This document shows positions 30,115 to 42,400 of a stretch of DNA of 64,000 nucleotides, piece by piece. Positions within the stretch are counted from its first letter, which is position 1. The number at the start of each line of letters is the position of its first letter. Source of the DNA: Aquatica leii (lineage: Eukaryota > Arthropoda > Insecta > Coleoptera > Lampyridae). The notes beneath the pieces are model-generated. The model was not told where the DNA came from and did not search any database. It saw nothing but the letters and a program-made list of their open reading frames with translations. Location: contig CM069432.1 in NCBI GenBank assembly GCA_035610365.1, positions 76,016,520 through 76,080,519 of the forward strand. Direction: 5' to 3'. The position numbers and the translations under genes were made by a program.

Positions 30115-31437
30115 TTTTTAGTAATTATTAGAAATAATCTAGAACTAGTGGTTAAAGGGGTTAAGTGGGGTGCTCTTACTGTGTTTATACTTAACTTTAC
30201 AAAAACAAAAAAAATTAAATTAAGCAAAAATGTTTTATTTATGTTTAAATCAATGGTTTTATAATCTTTTTTTTTTTTTAAATTTTATAATTAATGAAAC
30301 TTGAATATTTGCCCGAGAAAATTGTACATACTCCTTCGATCTAAGTATGTGATTAGTAAATACAGATACGGGCACCTTACTGAAATCTACTACTGTTTAG
30401 TCATTTTATGCCATATTTTTGTGATCACCATATTTACGTCGGTACAGTGATTTTTATATACCGAAAATGGTGATTTCTGTTGTTATTAAAAATTTTATTC
30501 GAAGAAATACTGTCGAATGTTAAAAAGGTATATACCGTTACTTTCCATGTCATTAGAAATCAAGCCGTTTTAAATTATTTGGTAGTTGTGAATATAAATA
30601 ACGTTATGAAAGAATAATTACGTTTGTACAGTAATTTGTATAAATTAAATTCGTATGAAGCATATCTTTTGCTATATCAATGCTTAGATCCTTTTTGGAC
30701 ATTAAAAAGAAAAACTTTGTATACACAGTAAACCCTTTTCTTAATTTTACCTACTTATAAAATTTTTGTTAATTGTGATAACACTTCTGCTTAATTATTT
30801 TCAAAAAATTAAGTTCTATGTAACGATTCACTAGCCATAATTTTTACCCACCTACTTCACAAACTAATAATGAGCAATTTTTTTCAACTTTTAATGTGTG
30901 ATTCCGATTTTAATTTAATTTAGAATGGCAGTTATTTGTGGATATACTTTTTTTTATTTTTTTGTTTTCTATTTAATCGAAGACCAGCTTCTTCTTCAAA
31001 TTTGAAGTTAATAGACTGATTCTGGCAAATCTTATCTTAATTTTCTCAGCATATATTCAAATTTTTCAATTATATGTATTTTCTATTTCGACACTTAACA
31101 ATAAAAACTGTTGTAGAATTAAGTATTTATATTAGTTTATAGTTTGTAAGACATTTTTGTTTAATTGCGATTATTTTATATTGTGTAATCTTATTAAAAA
31201 TTTGCAGAACAGAAATTTTTAATGGGAATAGACATAAGTCACATTGCAGTACAAAGAATTAAAAAAAATTCAAATAAGTCAAAAAGAATAAAAAACCCTG
31301 TAAATTTCTACATAAATTTGCGCCTAGACTTTCTATGTAAAATTTATAGAAACATTGTTAAATATATTTTATATTCTGGCGCTCCATTAAGTCTTTTTTT
31401 TTCCATTCCTTATTTCTTAATACTAAACCGTAATTAC
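30115..31437. other. downstream flank of TENT4, no gene seen
   Basis: This stretch probably includes the TENT4 3' UTR. AT-rich sequence with oligo-A and oligo-T runs follows, but a unique polyadenylation site cannot be chosen. The frame at 31222-31443 shows no family motif. Confidence 0.4.
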
Positions 31438-32084
31438 CAGTGATGGAACGATATATCGATAACTGTTACACAAGTAACTGTTATAACCGATTCCTAAATA
31501 ACTACGATGGCAGTTATACAGTTATTGTAAAAAAAATTTTTTTACAATCGTTATGCACGATAAATCTAAAACTAGTGATATTTAGAATTATAAATTGTAC
31601 TATCAGCAAAGGGGTAGGTGTAGTGTTGCTAAGAACTGTTTTTTTTGTATTCTTTTTTCAACAGTCTTATTCTGGAAAAACAGAATTTCTTTATAAAATA
31701 TCTATATACAGGATTGGTATTAAACTTGCTTATTATATTGACCAGCTTGAAAACAAAATACTGTTTCATAACAACCCATAATTCGTCATTTAATTAAAAA
31801 AAATGAAAAAAAGATTTGAAAAGATTAAAAGTGATTACATAAATATTCTTATAAGCATTGTAATTTTCTTATAATTAATTCATCTCAACATACCTACGTG
31901 TCTTATCATTAAAAAAATTATCAGTTACTTTGTGTATTGTGCAACTGAGGCCATTGGATATGTACTTCAGAGAATGAATCAATATTAGGCAGTTATAACT
32001 GTAAACGTTTATAATAACTGTTGCTGCAAAATAACTGGAACTGTTGTAACTTTTACTACTAAATAACTGTTTTTCCTATCACTA
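31438..32084. mobile_element. hAT-like MITE, 647 bp
   Basis: The ends are CAGTGATGGAA on the left and, inverted, TAGTGATAGGAA on the right. Flanking octamers GTAATTAC and GTATTTAT agree at 6 of 8 positions, consistent with an old 8 bp duplication. The interior is rich in TAACTGTTA-like and TATAACTGTTA-like short repeats. The 113-codon frame across it is not a gene. Confidence 0.5.
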
Positions 32085-32713
32085 GTATTTATTGAAAACA
32101 AATTACCTTAGATAGATTCAAAATACTTAGGATCTATGTATTCACATTGTGCAACTATACATTGAAAACAGGTTTGTTACTTATTTTCCCTAATACTTAA
32201 CTATTACAAAATTTCAACTGTTTAAGAGGCTGGATCATATATTATTTCAGACAGTTCTTAGAGAAAGTATGATTCAGGCATTAATGGAAACCTGAATGAA
32301 GATTAACTGGAAACAGAGGAATAAGTTGCTTAACATTCAAACTTGAAACAAACTCGCCACAACATGATTATAACCTTACAGCAAACTTACCTTGGCAACC
32401 GTGTAAGTTCTAGTTATCATACTTCAAGCTTGTAATAAGCTTACTTTGAAAGCTTATTTTGTAAGTTACAACGTTCAGATATAATAATTAATTCTGCGTA
32501 TAATATTTGTTCTAACTAAAAATGGTTTTCATTTTAGAATTCAATTTTTTTATGACTACGACTGAAATGACAGTTCAAATAGAATAAACAGATGTTCTGT
32601 ATTTTGTCAAGGATGTTTATCTCTATATAGTATGGGTATACTATATTGAATAGCTAACTAGATAATTAATTAGAAATGAAGCCAAAATCGGTCATTTGCA
32701 AAGTAGCAAATAT

Positions 32714-33203
32714 TGTTAAGTGATTGGTTAACGACATAACTTAGCTCCGCCATATAGAGGCTAATTTTAAAATCAACGGGATCAAAGATTTAACAAGCAA
32801 ATGTGTTTATTTATACTAAAAATATGTAGACGAACTAATTAAATCTAAAGATATTTAATAAAAACACTTGCACTAATTTATTTCGCACTATCACTTGAAA
32901 GATAAAGTCCGCGGATAACTTCACATACTTGTTTAACACTTATTGTTTGCATTAAAGTCACGCACAAGGTTATACTTCGTAGATTTATCTCAAACGTGTA
33001 ATTATTTATTTAGACTTGAATCATCGTCTTAACACTGCTGTCTTCTAATTACTGGAATAACTACCCTATGATTTGTTTGCACCGCATTTATACATTTTAG
33101 CGAAACGTTCGCGAATGTGCCACATTCTTCGGTAAACGTCTGGAAAATAGATAACAACTTCGTGAAAGCTCTGGAACTTGAGAATAATTTCTCGAACGTT
33201 TCC
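32714..33203 (-). repeat. 3' LTR of the Gypsy element (about 490 bp)
   Basis: It aligns with the solo LTR at 7817-8292, starting TGTTAAG on the plus strand and ending near CGAACGTTTCC beside the purine-rich tract. Shared blocks include GTCCGCGGATAACTTCACA and TCTTAACACTGCTGT. Its outer end next to 32713 is inferred from the TG start only. Confidence 0.65.
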
Positions 33204-34903
33204 CTGCCCCCTTCTTAGGACTGTTCTGTCCTAGAACAGGAGACTGGATGATACACCGGTAGAAAGGATCGTGGCGATAGCGGCAGCTTTCTCCATTTCG
33301 GCAACTTCCTTGACCATAAAAGCAACAGTCAATAGAGTTTTCCTGACCCGATATTTTCCTTGGTTGGTAACTACAGACCAACACTTGAACGCCTGTTTCT
33401 CGGAAGACGACCTCCTTCTTTAAGTCCCATCTCCGCTACGGAGTTTGGAAATCATCGTGGCGATTATTATTTTGGATGCTGCTGCCCGAAACAGCTGGGT
33501 GGAGTTACAGTTGTACCATTCCCGCAGGTTACGTAACCAAGACATTCTTCTTCGTCCAACACTTCGTTTGCCCAGAATTTTTCCTTGCATGATAAGTTTT
33601 AGCAGGTCGTATTGCTTTCCCCGTATAATGTGGCCAAGATATTGAAGTTTACGACTTTTGATATCCGTGACGAGTTCTTCTTCATCTTTATTTACTCTCC
33701 TCAGCACTTCCTTATTTGTAATTTTGTCGGTCCACGGGATTTTAAAAATTCGTCTGTATATCCACAATTCGAAGGAGTGTAACCTTTTTGTTAGGTACTT
33801 GTTTAGTGTCCATGCTTCCATTCCGTATAACAATACGGAATAGACATAGCATTTTACCAATTTTAATTTGAGAGGTAACGTCAGATCTTTGTTGCATAAG
33901 ACACATTTCATCTTTAAGAATGTATTTCTTGCCTGTTCTATTCTAGAAAGAATTTCAGGTGCGTTTTCATTTCTATTGTTAACCGTCGTACCCAAATATC
34001 TATATCTTTCCACTCGTTCTATTTGTTCTCCTTGAATACAGAGGTTTACGTTGTCAATGTTTCTTTTTGAGATGATCATGAACTTTGTCTTGCTGGTATT
34101 TAAACTTAGGCCATATTCCTCACTAACTACCGCCACTCTATTCATTATTCTAGTTAAATCTTCTAATGTTTCTGCCATAATAATGGTATCATCGGCATAC
34201 CTAATGTTATTAATCGGTATTCCATTAACAGTTATACCAGCAGATTCACCTGTGATTGCCTTATCAATTATATGTTCTGAGTAAAAATTAAAGAGTGTCG
34301 GGGATAATATGCACCCTTGTCTTACGCCTCTCTTGATCTCGATCTCTTCCGATACTCTTTGATCCACACGTATGACCGAATTTTTGGTTAAAATATAAGT
34401 TAGAAATAATTCTTATATCGCGTGTGTCTATTTCCTTATTTCGAAGGAGCTCTAAGAGAATATCGTGTTTTACTTTATCGAACGCCTTGTTGTAGTCAAT
34501 AAAACAGACGACCTCCAACATGTTTCAAACTGTCCTCCAATTTAGTTGATCTAAGCCACAACCAACTTGGATACTGCCAATTTCTCTCATTTATCTCTTG
34601 AGATTCCATAATGTTCGCCATAGATTTGCGTATAACGGCTTGGTGCGTGAGTATTTCTTGGTGACCAGGTAGTCTTAAAACTTTTCCGACTGCCGATTGC
34701 TGTATTCGTAGTTCATATAGCTGCACAAACTTCTTTTTAAATACGACTGCAACCCCTCTGGACATGTCAAGATCCTTGCTCACGCAATGTGCGATGACGT
34801 AATATTTTTGTGTTTGGAACAGGTCTTGTTGTTCCTCGGTGGTAACTCCGAACCTAGCTTTTCCAGAACCTCCGTATAAGCTCATAAACTTCTCGAACTC
34901 CAT
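33100..34903 (-). pseudogene. Gypsy-encoded macrodomain plus CCCH zinc finger, split by a LINE
   Basis: Starting at 34903 on the minus strand, the frame reads RFGVTTEEQQDLFQTQKYY, then VIAHCVSKDLDMSRGVAVVF, KKKFVQLYELRIQQ and VGKVLRLPGH. This matches the ADP-ribose-binding macrodomain core (HCVS.D..M..GIA..F...F). After one frame change near 34700 it continues as LVTKKYSRTKPLYANLW and GSIQVGCGLDQLNWRTV, the family's later KP.Y and GCGLD.L.W blocks. The LINE then intervenes. Beyond it the reading resumes as EVVFRETGVQVLVCSY and runs into CCFYGQGSCRNGESCRYRHD, a CCCH-type zinc finger (C-x6-C-x5-C-x3-H). The function is unknown; macrodomains usually bind or hydrolyse ADP-ribose conjugates. The gene is broken by the frameshift and the insertion. 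Confidence 0.75.
33416..34505 (-). mobile_element. 5'-truncated LINE (1.09 kb) with 11 bp target duplication
   Basis: The duplicated target AGACGACCTCC lies at 33405-33415 and 34506-34516 on the plus strand. The insert starts inside reverse transcriptase (CFIDYNKAFDKVKHD) and runs through GVRQGCILSPTLFNFYSE, the active site RYADDTIIM and the C-terminal YLGHIIRG region. One frameshift near 34370 separates the first 45 or so residues from the 315-residue frame 34367-33420. The stop codon falls only a few bases before the 3' end, so the tail is almost absent. The clade is not assigned. Confidence 0.85.
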
Positions 34904-34919
34904 TCCTTCGATTTGATTC

Positions 34920-36520
34920 CTGGTTCTGCTGCTTATTACTCTGGTTCGGACCTGAACTTGTGTATTGTGGTTATCGCCAACAAACGAGGCTAGACGTGGA
35001 CCACTTTTGGCTTGCCTTTGGGTGGTTTTTGGATGCGATATATGACGACATTAATACGCTGCACGACTTCATAGGGGCCCTCCCATTGCCTTTGCAGCTT
35101 CGGCGACAAACCACGTCTTGTTTGGGGATTATACAACCACACCATGTCGCCAGGTTGAAACCCACCATTTTGTGCCTTAACGTCGTCTAGTCTTCATTCT
35201 GTCGCTGGCAATTTGTGTTTTTTTTTGGATCTCCTCATGTACTTCGTCTAGCCTCTTGGTCAGCTTGTCTTCTCAAGCAACTTCTTCTGGCCTTCGTCCA
35301 AATTGGAGGTGGCATGGAAGTATTTTCCTATTGTTCGATTCATCCGCTCAACCATGCCATCAGATTGAGGATGGAGAGGCGTTGCTCTAGTTTTCTTAAT
35401 TCCTAATAGTCGGCAAACTTCTTGAAACAGCCCAGACTCAAAATTGCGGCCTTGATCGGAGTGTAATTCCAACGGAACTCCAAACCGGCAGAAAAACTCC
35501 TTTACTAATACGTCTGCAACTGTAGCTGCTTCCTGATTGGGTATGGCGTAAGCCTCCGTCCATTTCGTGAAATAATCCATCGCCACCAGGATGTATTTAT
35601 TTCCCGAATCCGATTCTGGGAACGGCCCTGCGATGTCAATCGCTACTCTTTCCAAAGGGCTTCCTACGTTGTATTGCTTCATGGGTGCTTTGCGCTTTCT
35701 CGCTGGACCATTTCCTGATGCGCAGATTGTGCATTTACGGCACCATTTCATGACGTCCTCTTTGCAGTTCACCCAGTAGAATCGTTCTCGAACTATCCCC
35801 AATGTCTTCTTAATGACAAAGTGTTCTCCTGAAGTTTCATCGTGGAGATGCTTCAACACTTCTGACACCCACTCTTTGGCACTACCAACTGTAATCTTTT
35901 ACCCGTGCCCAAGACACTTTCTAGAGATCGCTTAAGAAGACCGTCTTCTACTATCAAAGAGTCCCACTGCGCCCAGTACGCTTTGAAGTTTCTGCCCAAA
36001 GCACTCACTTCTTCCCAGGTTGGTCGTCGGTCGTTTTCTTTCCATTCCAGGAGTAGTCTTATTTAAGGATTGTTTTCTTGTTCGCGACGCAACTGCTCAG
36101 GTTCCCACTCGTCATCAACCATAGCAGTTCTCCGGAGGTATTCGACTTTTTCCTCAAGTCGCGAACAATGGCTGCGATTCGCTGGCATGGTCTTCTGGAC
36201 ACGGCATCAGCGCTCCGATGACTGCTTCCGGCACGGTGTTCTGTGTGATAGTCATACTCATGCAGTCTCTCGATCCATCTTGCTACTTGTCCTGCCAGGT
36301 TACGAAACTGCAATAGCCATTTTAAAGCGGCGTGGTCCGTTTTCAGTAAAAATATTCGTCCATACAAATATTTGTAGAAATGTTTTATGGACTTTACGAC
36401 TGCTAACAGCTCTCTCCTAGTTACGTAATAATTTCTTTCTGGCCTAGACAAAACCTTGCTAAAATACGCGATAACTTTTTCTTGTCTATCTTGAATCTGC
36501 GAAAAGACCGCATCTTTTAG
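34920..36520 (-). pseudogene. Gypsy pol remnant: RNase H and integrase
   Basis: Minus-strand RNase H appears at 36520-36060, with VIAYFSKVLSRPERNY, VTRRELLAVVKSIKHF and LLKTDHAALKWLL. Integrase follows at 35868-35260, with the zinc-binding part WCRKCTICASGNGP and the core blocks VAIDIAGPFPESDSGN, DYFTKWTEAYA, HSDQGRNFES and PLHPQSDGMVERMNRT, so the D, D and E residues are all present. A chromodomain-like end follows in other frames (PPKGKPKVVHVSRL near 35010). Several frame changes occur. The region near 35900-36050 between RNase H and integrase is degraded. Confidence 0.85.
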
Positions 36521-38503
36521 TAAATTAAAAAATACGGCGTTGTAATCAAATTAATCAAGTTATAGCAACTAAAAATAAATACAAAATAACGATATCACAT
36601 AATACGTAGTTAATTTAAGTTGTTATTCTAACAACGCACGTGTTTTCCTAGTTAATTCTCGAAGATAACGTGTTTGAATGATGTAAAGTTACGTAAATCA
36701 GTCAAAATACTCGAATAAATAAATAACACTAAAAATAAAGCTAAATATGCAAAACAACTATTTTTAGGGTACAATGATAAAATTTTTTACTCTAAAAAAG
36801 CGTATTGTAAAAATTCAGCTAACATTTCATACGAAATAGGTTATTATTAACATATAGAAACCAACCTGAAGAGAAAATTGATAACATAAACCGAAAGTAT
36901 GATTATTATAAACGATGTTTTTTCTATGTAGTATACTTCCTGTCTGTTTTTTAATAAAGTGATAACATTACCAGATTGATAACATTATCCATGATTCCAT
37001 AAGCCGCGTGCACTGTATTTTCTTTTATTTCTAACAAAAATAAAATAGGCTTGCTATACTTTTATACTAGTATACACAAATACCAATTCGTAAATTAAAA
37101 TTGTTAAAATGCAAACTTGAAATAAATTGTAATCAATTTTTTAGCTTTGTTTGTATCCAAGATCTTGACCTAATTTAATTCTGACGTATTTACTAAATGT
37201 GCGTATTGTAAATTGTCAAAAATGTAGACTCAAAATAAATCGAGATCTTGTACGGCTTACGTATTAAAGTTCATTTTTACTAATAAAGATAAATTACTGA
37301 AATATAATATTCAAGGCGCCATCTGCGTTATAATGGATGAACCTATTATTGCTACTAACATTAGATTAAAATTTTGTGTGTCGGTAGCAAGTATTTAACT
37401 TAAGTTTGCGTTTTATCATTGTCTAAATATATTATAGTCAGACAACGAGATAGGGACAAAGTGGACTTGTCCGATAAGATGGCACTGCCTGTTTCAAATT
37501 CAAAAGTTTAGCAAAATTAAACACAATTAAAATATATAAAACTTTTGAATAATGCTATGCAATATTAGATGTCACTAAACCTAATTTAAAAAATTGTACA
37601 CAAAGATATTACGTCAGTTTGCTATTAGCGTTGATTGCAATCAACGCTATTAGTAATAGTAATATGCAAACATAAACAAAACGTGACAAAATGCAAATAC
37701 AGTTGCTACACTTATATTATCTTTGATTTCAATTGCCGTTCTACATTTGCACATTAAACTTAAACACATATTGATTGATGATTTTTAATAGCCAATTATA
37801 AAATGTCATTCTAATTACATTTTTGAACTGCACATTTTTTCTACACTTGATTTTATACCGTTATCAACTTTTCTTTAATTTTTTAATACCCAATTATAAA
37901 ATGCCATTCTACTTACATTTTTGAACTTCAAATTTTTTCTGCAGTTGCTTTTATACCGTTGTCAATTTTTCTTTAAATGCATTCATGTTTTTAATAATCA
38001 AAAACTTGAATCTTCTGTATTTATTTTACAACAAACACTGTTGAGGCAATCTCAGTCTACTCTTCAACCACTTACGGAACGAGTTGTAAACAGATTTAAG
38101 ACGCTGCCGTAAGATACATCTTTTTGTGAAGGTCTAAAATTTAATGTTTCTTTGAAATTGTTTAAACCACAAACATAAATTATATTTAAAATGAAATACA
38201 AAATTGCAAATTTAATAATGTAATTGTGATGTAATCCGATAGACACATTCCTTACAATGTTATAATGTGTATTAGCAAATTCTTTACAATATGTCATAAC
38301 ACGTATTGTGATATAAGCAAATATTTTATAATGTAGGCTAACGATGAAATGGTTGAATGTGGAGCTAATCATTTTATGTGTATAAATACTCGTAAATTAA
38401 GTTAATAAACCAGCAGTCATTTTACAACTGTATTTTGATTGTCTCAACTACTACAATTTAACGTATCAGTCCACCAACCCAGATAATTACCTGCATGGGG
38501 CTG
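36521..38503. other. intergenic, with one 98 bp tandem duplication
   Basis: No gene is seen. The segment from 37786 (TAATAGCCAATTATAAAATG) is repeated from 37884 (TAATACCCAATTATAAAATG) with a 98 bp period and a handful of differences, giving two copies up to about 37980. The remainder is AT-rich and featureless. Confidence 0.55.
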
Positions 38504-38511
38504 TGCAGGAC

Positions 38512-39184
38512 CAATGAGGTATAATATAATAACTACTGGAGGCACCACTTCATATGCTCGTATGGTTACGAATTCGGTCCGGTTTTATTTCGTGTTTCCC
38601 CACTTCATCCGGTCAAGAAAGCAAACTATCGTGTTTTATAGTTAAGCGTTTTGTAACGTTTGAATAAATTCGACAATTTTAGTTTTGTCAATTTTAGTTG
38701 CTTAAAGTGCATTCATTAATAAATTTAATAATCTTAACTTATCTATAATAAAAGGGTTTATTTTATAACCAGAAAGAGGTAAAAAATAATCTTGCGGCCA
38801 CCGTAAAAAAAGTAATAATAAGTAGAATGCCATTTAAAAATTATATTCACCCAATTGTAAAGACCTTTGGAAACGTGTCGCATGTGTGGAAAATTAGTTT
38901 TTTAAATAATTACTATATATAGTATGAATTTCGATTGAAAACTTACTGCAAAACCATAAATGTTATTTTAAGGTAGTATTTATATATAGTTTTGTATTTT
39001 ATTTTTAATTATATGTATTTTTAGTGTAAGAAATATGCCAATTGTTATCATAAAAGGTTTAATTTTATTTCTACCTTTCAAACGTGGTCGACCTTATGCG
39101 TTTTTGCCCGAAAGCAGTGGGGATATCGACGGCTCGTTTTTATGTACGAAGTGGTTTTTCCAGTTAGTATTCTATACCTCATTG
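38512..39184. mobile_element. DNA transposon derivative, 673 bp, 8 bp target duplication
   Basis: The ends are CAATGAGGTATA and, inverted on the right, CAATGAGGTATA, with imperfect pairing inward (CACCACTTCATA versus ACCACTTCGTAC). The octamer TGCAGGAC flanks both ends exactly (38504-38511 and 39185-39192). The 8 bp duplication suggests hAT or a similar group. No coding sequence was found. Confidence 0.75.
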
Positions 39185-39486
39185 TGCAGGACTGAAGCCT
39201 CTTAAATCGTATCTACTGCACTACTGACTATCCAAGCCGTAATTTACCTACATGAGGTTGATGTGTACGGATCAGTAATAATTATACATTTCTTAAATAC
39301 TTTTAACTCTTCATATACAGTACATTAGATCTCTCGCTGACATTGGTCAGTAAGAAACTCTATGAGCACTTTAGACAGAACAGGTAAGAGGTGTTAAATA
39401 ATTTGTACCTGTTCCTGCTTTGTAAAACGAAATTGACGAATCCAAAAAAAGTCGATGTTTCGCTTTTGATAATAATTGATTTACTA

Positions 39487-42400
39487 CCCAGATAGCACAA
39501 AGACATCTTTAAGAGATCTTAAAGGTGTCTCCTTGAAGACAACAGTGACATTCTGAAGATGTCTGTTTAAACCTGAAAGACATCTTTAAGATGTTCCTAA
39601 GATGTCTGTTGTTACAAAAAACGACATCTGCGGGGCGTCTTTAAGACGTCTTGTAAGACATCTTTAAAATGTCTATAAAGGCGTCGTAAAGATGTCACTA
39701 AGACATCTAAAAAAGTCATGCTTTTTTTAAGGAAATTATAAAAAAAAATCGAGAATATAAAGACTGTAATGTGAAAATGTTTATTATTTCTATAAAGTTT
39801 CAACAATAGACGCACTATCTACATTAAAATAAAAAAATTCATAACAAAAATAATGTTTCATAATAATTGTTTATTTCAACATAAATAACTATCAAAGAAG
39901 CAAAACTAACTAAAAAACTAAAAAGGTATCGAAAACCAATAACACGTATTTAAAGTAAAAAAAGTTCAAACAATTAAATTATGTAGTTCGATTTAAAAGT
40001 AAATACTATTTCATCTTATATGATTTAGATTAAAAGTTTGTAAAAATATTTGCTTTTAACAGACACATACACACTAAATTTTAGCCTTATTACTTCTCTG
40101 TCTATCAGATGCCCTCCTAAGCCACAACTGAACAGCAACTTCAATTTCTTTATTGTCTTTGGATAAACCACTTCTTTCTGCTGATTCTGAAAAATATATA
40201 CTGAATAACAAAACGACAGTGAAGCAAAAATTACAAACCAAAGTTTTATGTTATTTAACTACTGAATTTTTAAACGATTAGTTAGAAACTAGTAGGAAAA
40301 GATATAGACTCTGCTACTGCATGAAATTTCACTGTACCAGTTGAAACAGTAGATAATTTTTTAAAAAATTGAACAAACAATTAATGCATTTCATATTTAC
40401 TTACTTATAACAACTTTAGAGATGTTAAGATTCTTAACTAAAACATAGAGCCTGTGAATTTGTCATTAGTAGACCAAGACATCTTTTTATAAAATCATAG
40501 ATTGTGCTCCCGCCTACTTTTGAAAGCTCCAACACCTATAATATGTAATGCGATTTTAAAAGGCTGCATTAATATTTTTTTAAACTTTTACCGCTTTATT
40601 AACATTATCTTCGCTCGAGAAAAATGATTCCAGTTCTTCAAAATCGTGATTGTTATCAATAGGTAATTTAATTTTACAGTCTTCAAAAAAACTACTTTTA
40701 TTCATTTCCAGTTGTTTGTTGTTATTAACCATAATGCTTACATCTTTTCTTAGGTCTTTTAGCAATGTTACCTAACATTTCTGTGAGTAGATTAGTCCCT
40801 TTCACTAACTTTTGCAGGGTGCTTTCTATAACTATATTCAAAAATTAATATTTTAAGTTATATTCAAGTACTCATAAAGGAGTTCCCAAGTTTCACTTTA
40901 CTTTACATTTACTTGTAAAACAGATGGTTAAACTTTCAGAATAAATCAGAGAAAATTCTCCATCGCCTGAGACTGTGATTTTATATGTAACTGATAAAAC
41001 TAGTAAATAATTACTTCAAAAATACAATAAAAGCAAGCGTACCTTTTTCCTTACTGCTGGTTATTACGTATTCGTTAGCATCATTACAGTTCTTAGAATT
41101 TGGTTCTACTGTTTCTCAAACTTTTGATTGGCCTAAGAAAAATTTAGTTTAGTGAAACATGCTCTTAATATTTTTAAATGTATGTAAATAAACAAGCTTT
41201 TTTCCAGGATGGGCCTACACATTTCAATAAAAACTGTTTGTTTATAAGGAAGGAATTTTTTAGAATACTAACTTTTTATTTTTAACGCTGACTCAATTTT
41301 GGGAGGCTCTGGTAAATCACTACAATTAAAGGATTCATCACTACTAGATAAAATTTTTTGAACCTTTCTTCCTGATCTTGTAATTTGAATGGGTTGCGTA
41401 GAATCATCTATTTCACTGTTCAGGTCGCTGGTTTGTTGTGCAAGTTTAGCTTTTTGTGTTGCTAACAAGTAGTCATCTGAAAACCATAAATAATAAATAA
41501 AAATATATGTTAATATAATAATTATAATTTTAGACAATTATTCATTATGTTTTAATAAATAAAATATAAATACTTCCTGACTTACCGAACGTTGCATTTC
41601 TAAATATGCGTATTTTGTGAGTTGCCCAGCAAGTGTTCAAAGGTTCCCATTTTTTAATAGCCTGCCTTAATTTTTCAGGTGGTAATGTAGGCCAATGGCA
41701 CTCATTTGTCCCTTGAATCCACGGAGATGGAACAGCCTCCACTGTTTCGTCATCGAGGAATTGCACTACTGTCCAAGTTTTAGTATCCATTTCAACCGCT
41801 AAAGCAAAGTGTAAACAATTTTTTGTAGCTACAATTACAAAGTATGGTAACGTTTTCTTTCATTCAGCAGAATGAACTAATGCATGTAATTTAGCTATGT
41901 CCAAAAAGTACCGGAATCGAGTTGTGTTTTAATATGCACATGGGTTTATACTAATTATTTGAAACACACTCACATCACAACACAAACATATGTAACCATA
42001 TGCTTAAATAAATAAATGAAATACATGCTGTTCAAATTAAATTAGAGAGAAACTGATTAGGCGTTCCGGTGTTTTGTGTTAACCGAAACAACTAATTAGA
42101 TTAATTTAGCCTGAGCAACGTTACATAAAGATTAATTACGTAAATTGTTAGTATACAAAATTGTTAATAACTTACCATATATCGTGTTACTATTTACCAT
42201 CAATTCAATTCTCTCAACCAACGATTATACCGTTATTATACGAAACCTATGATGAATAAAAAATGGCGATCACAATTAACGAAAACAATATTTTCATAAC
42301 ACTTGGCAACGAAAATAACCGAACATGCACGATTATCACGCAAAACCAAGGTAAAGTTTAAAAATTGCCGCCTCTATCAAGACAATTTAAAATAAATTGT

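Larger units (their letters stand above)
32714..36520 (-). mobile_element. 5'-truncated Gypsy LTR retrotransposon with macrodomain and CCCH finger
   Basis: On the minus strand the order is RNase H, integrase, a macrodomain, a CCCH zinc finger, a polypurine tract (AAGAAGGGGGCAGG near 33215-33203) and the 3' LTR (33203-32714). The 5' LTR, gag, protease and most of reverse transcriptase are absent; recognisable sequence starts in the RNase H region near 36520. A LINE fragment interrupts it at 33416-34505. The solo LTR at 7817-8292 belongs to a related family. Confidence 0.8.

Noticed and set aside
31440..31781. 113-codon plus-strand frame, Ile/Tyr-rich
   Set aside because: Covers the left end of a hAT-like MITE and its internal repeats.
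33445..34284. Several plus-strand frames of 60-77 codons
   Set aside because: Antisense shadows of the LINE reverse transcriptase.
38461..38520. Possible tRNA-like segment around a short GC-rich stretch with CCAACCC and GGGGCTG
   Set aside because: No cloverleaf could be drawn, and the region is the target duplication and edge of a DNA transposon.
39500..39720. Regularly spaced short palindromic repeats resembling a CRISPR array
   Set aside because: Spacing is irregular, the units vary, the same array type occurs at the other end of the element, and the genome is eukaryotic.
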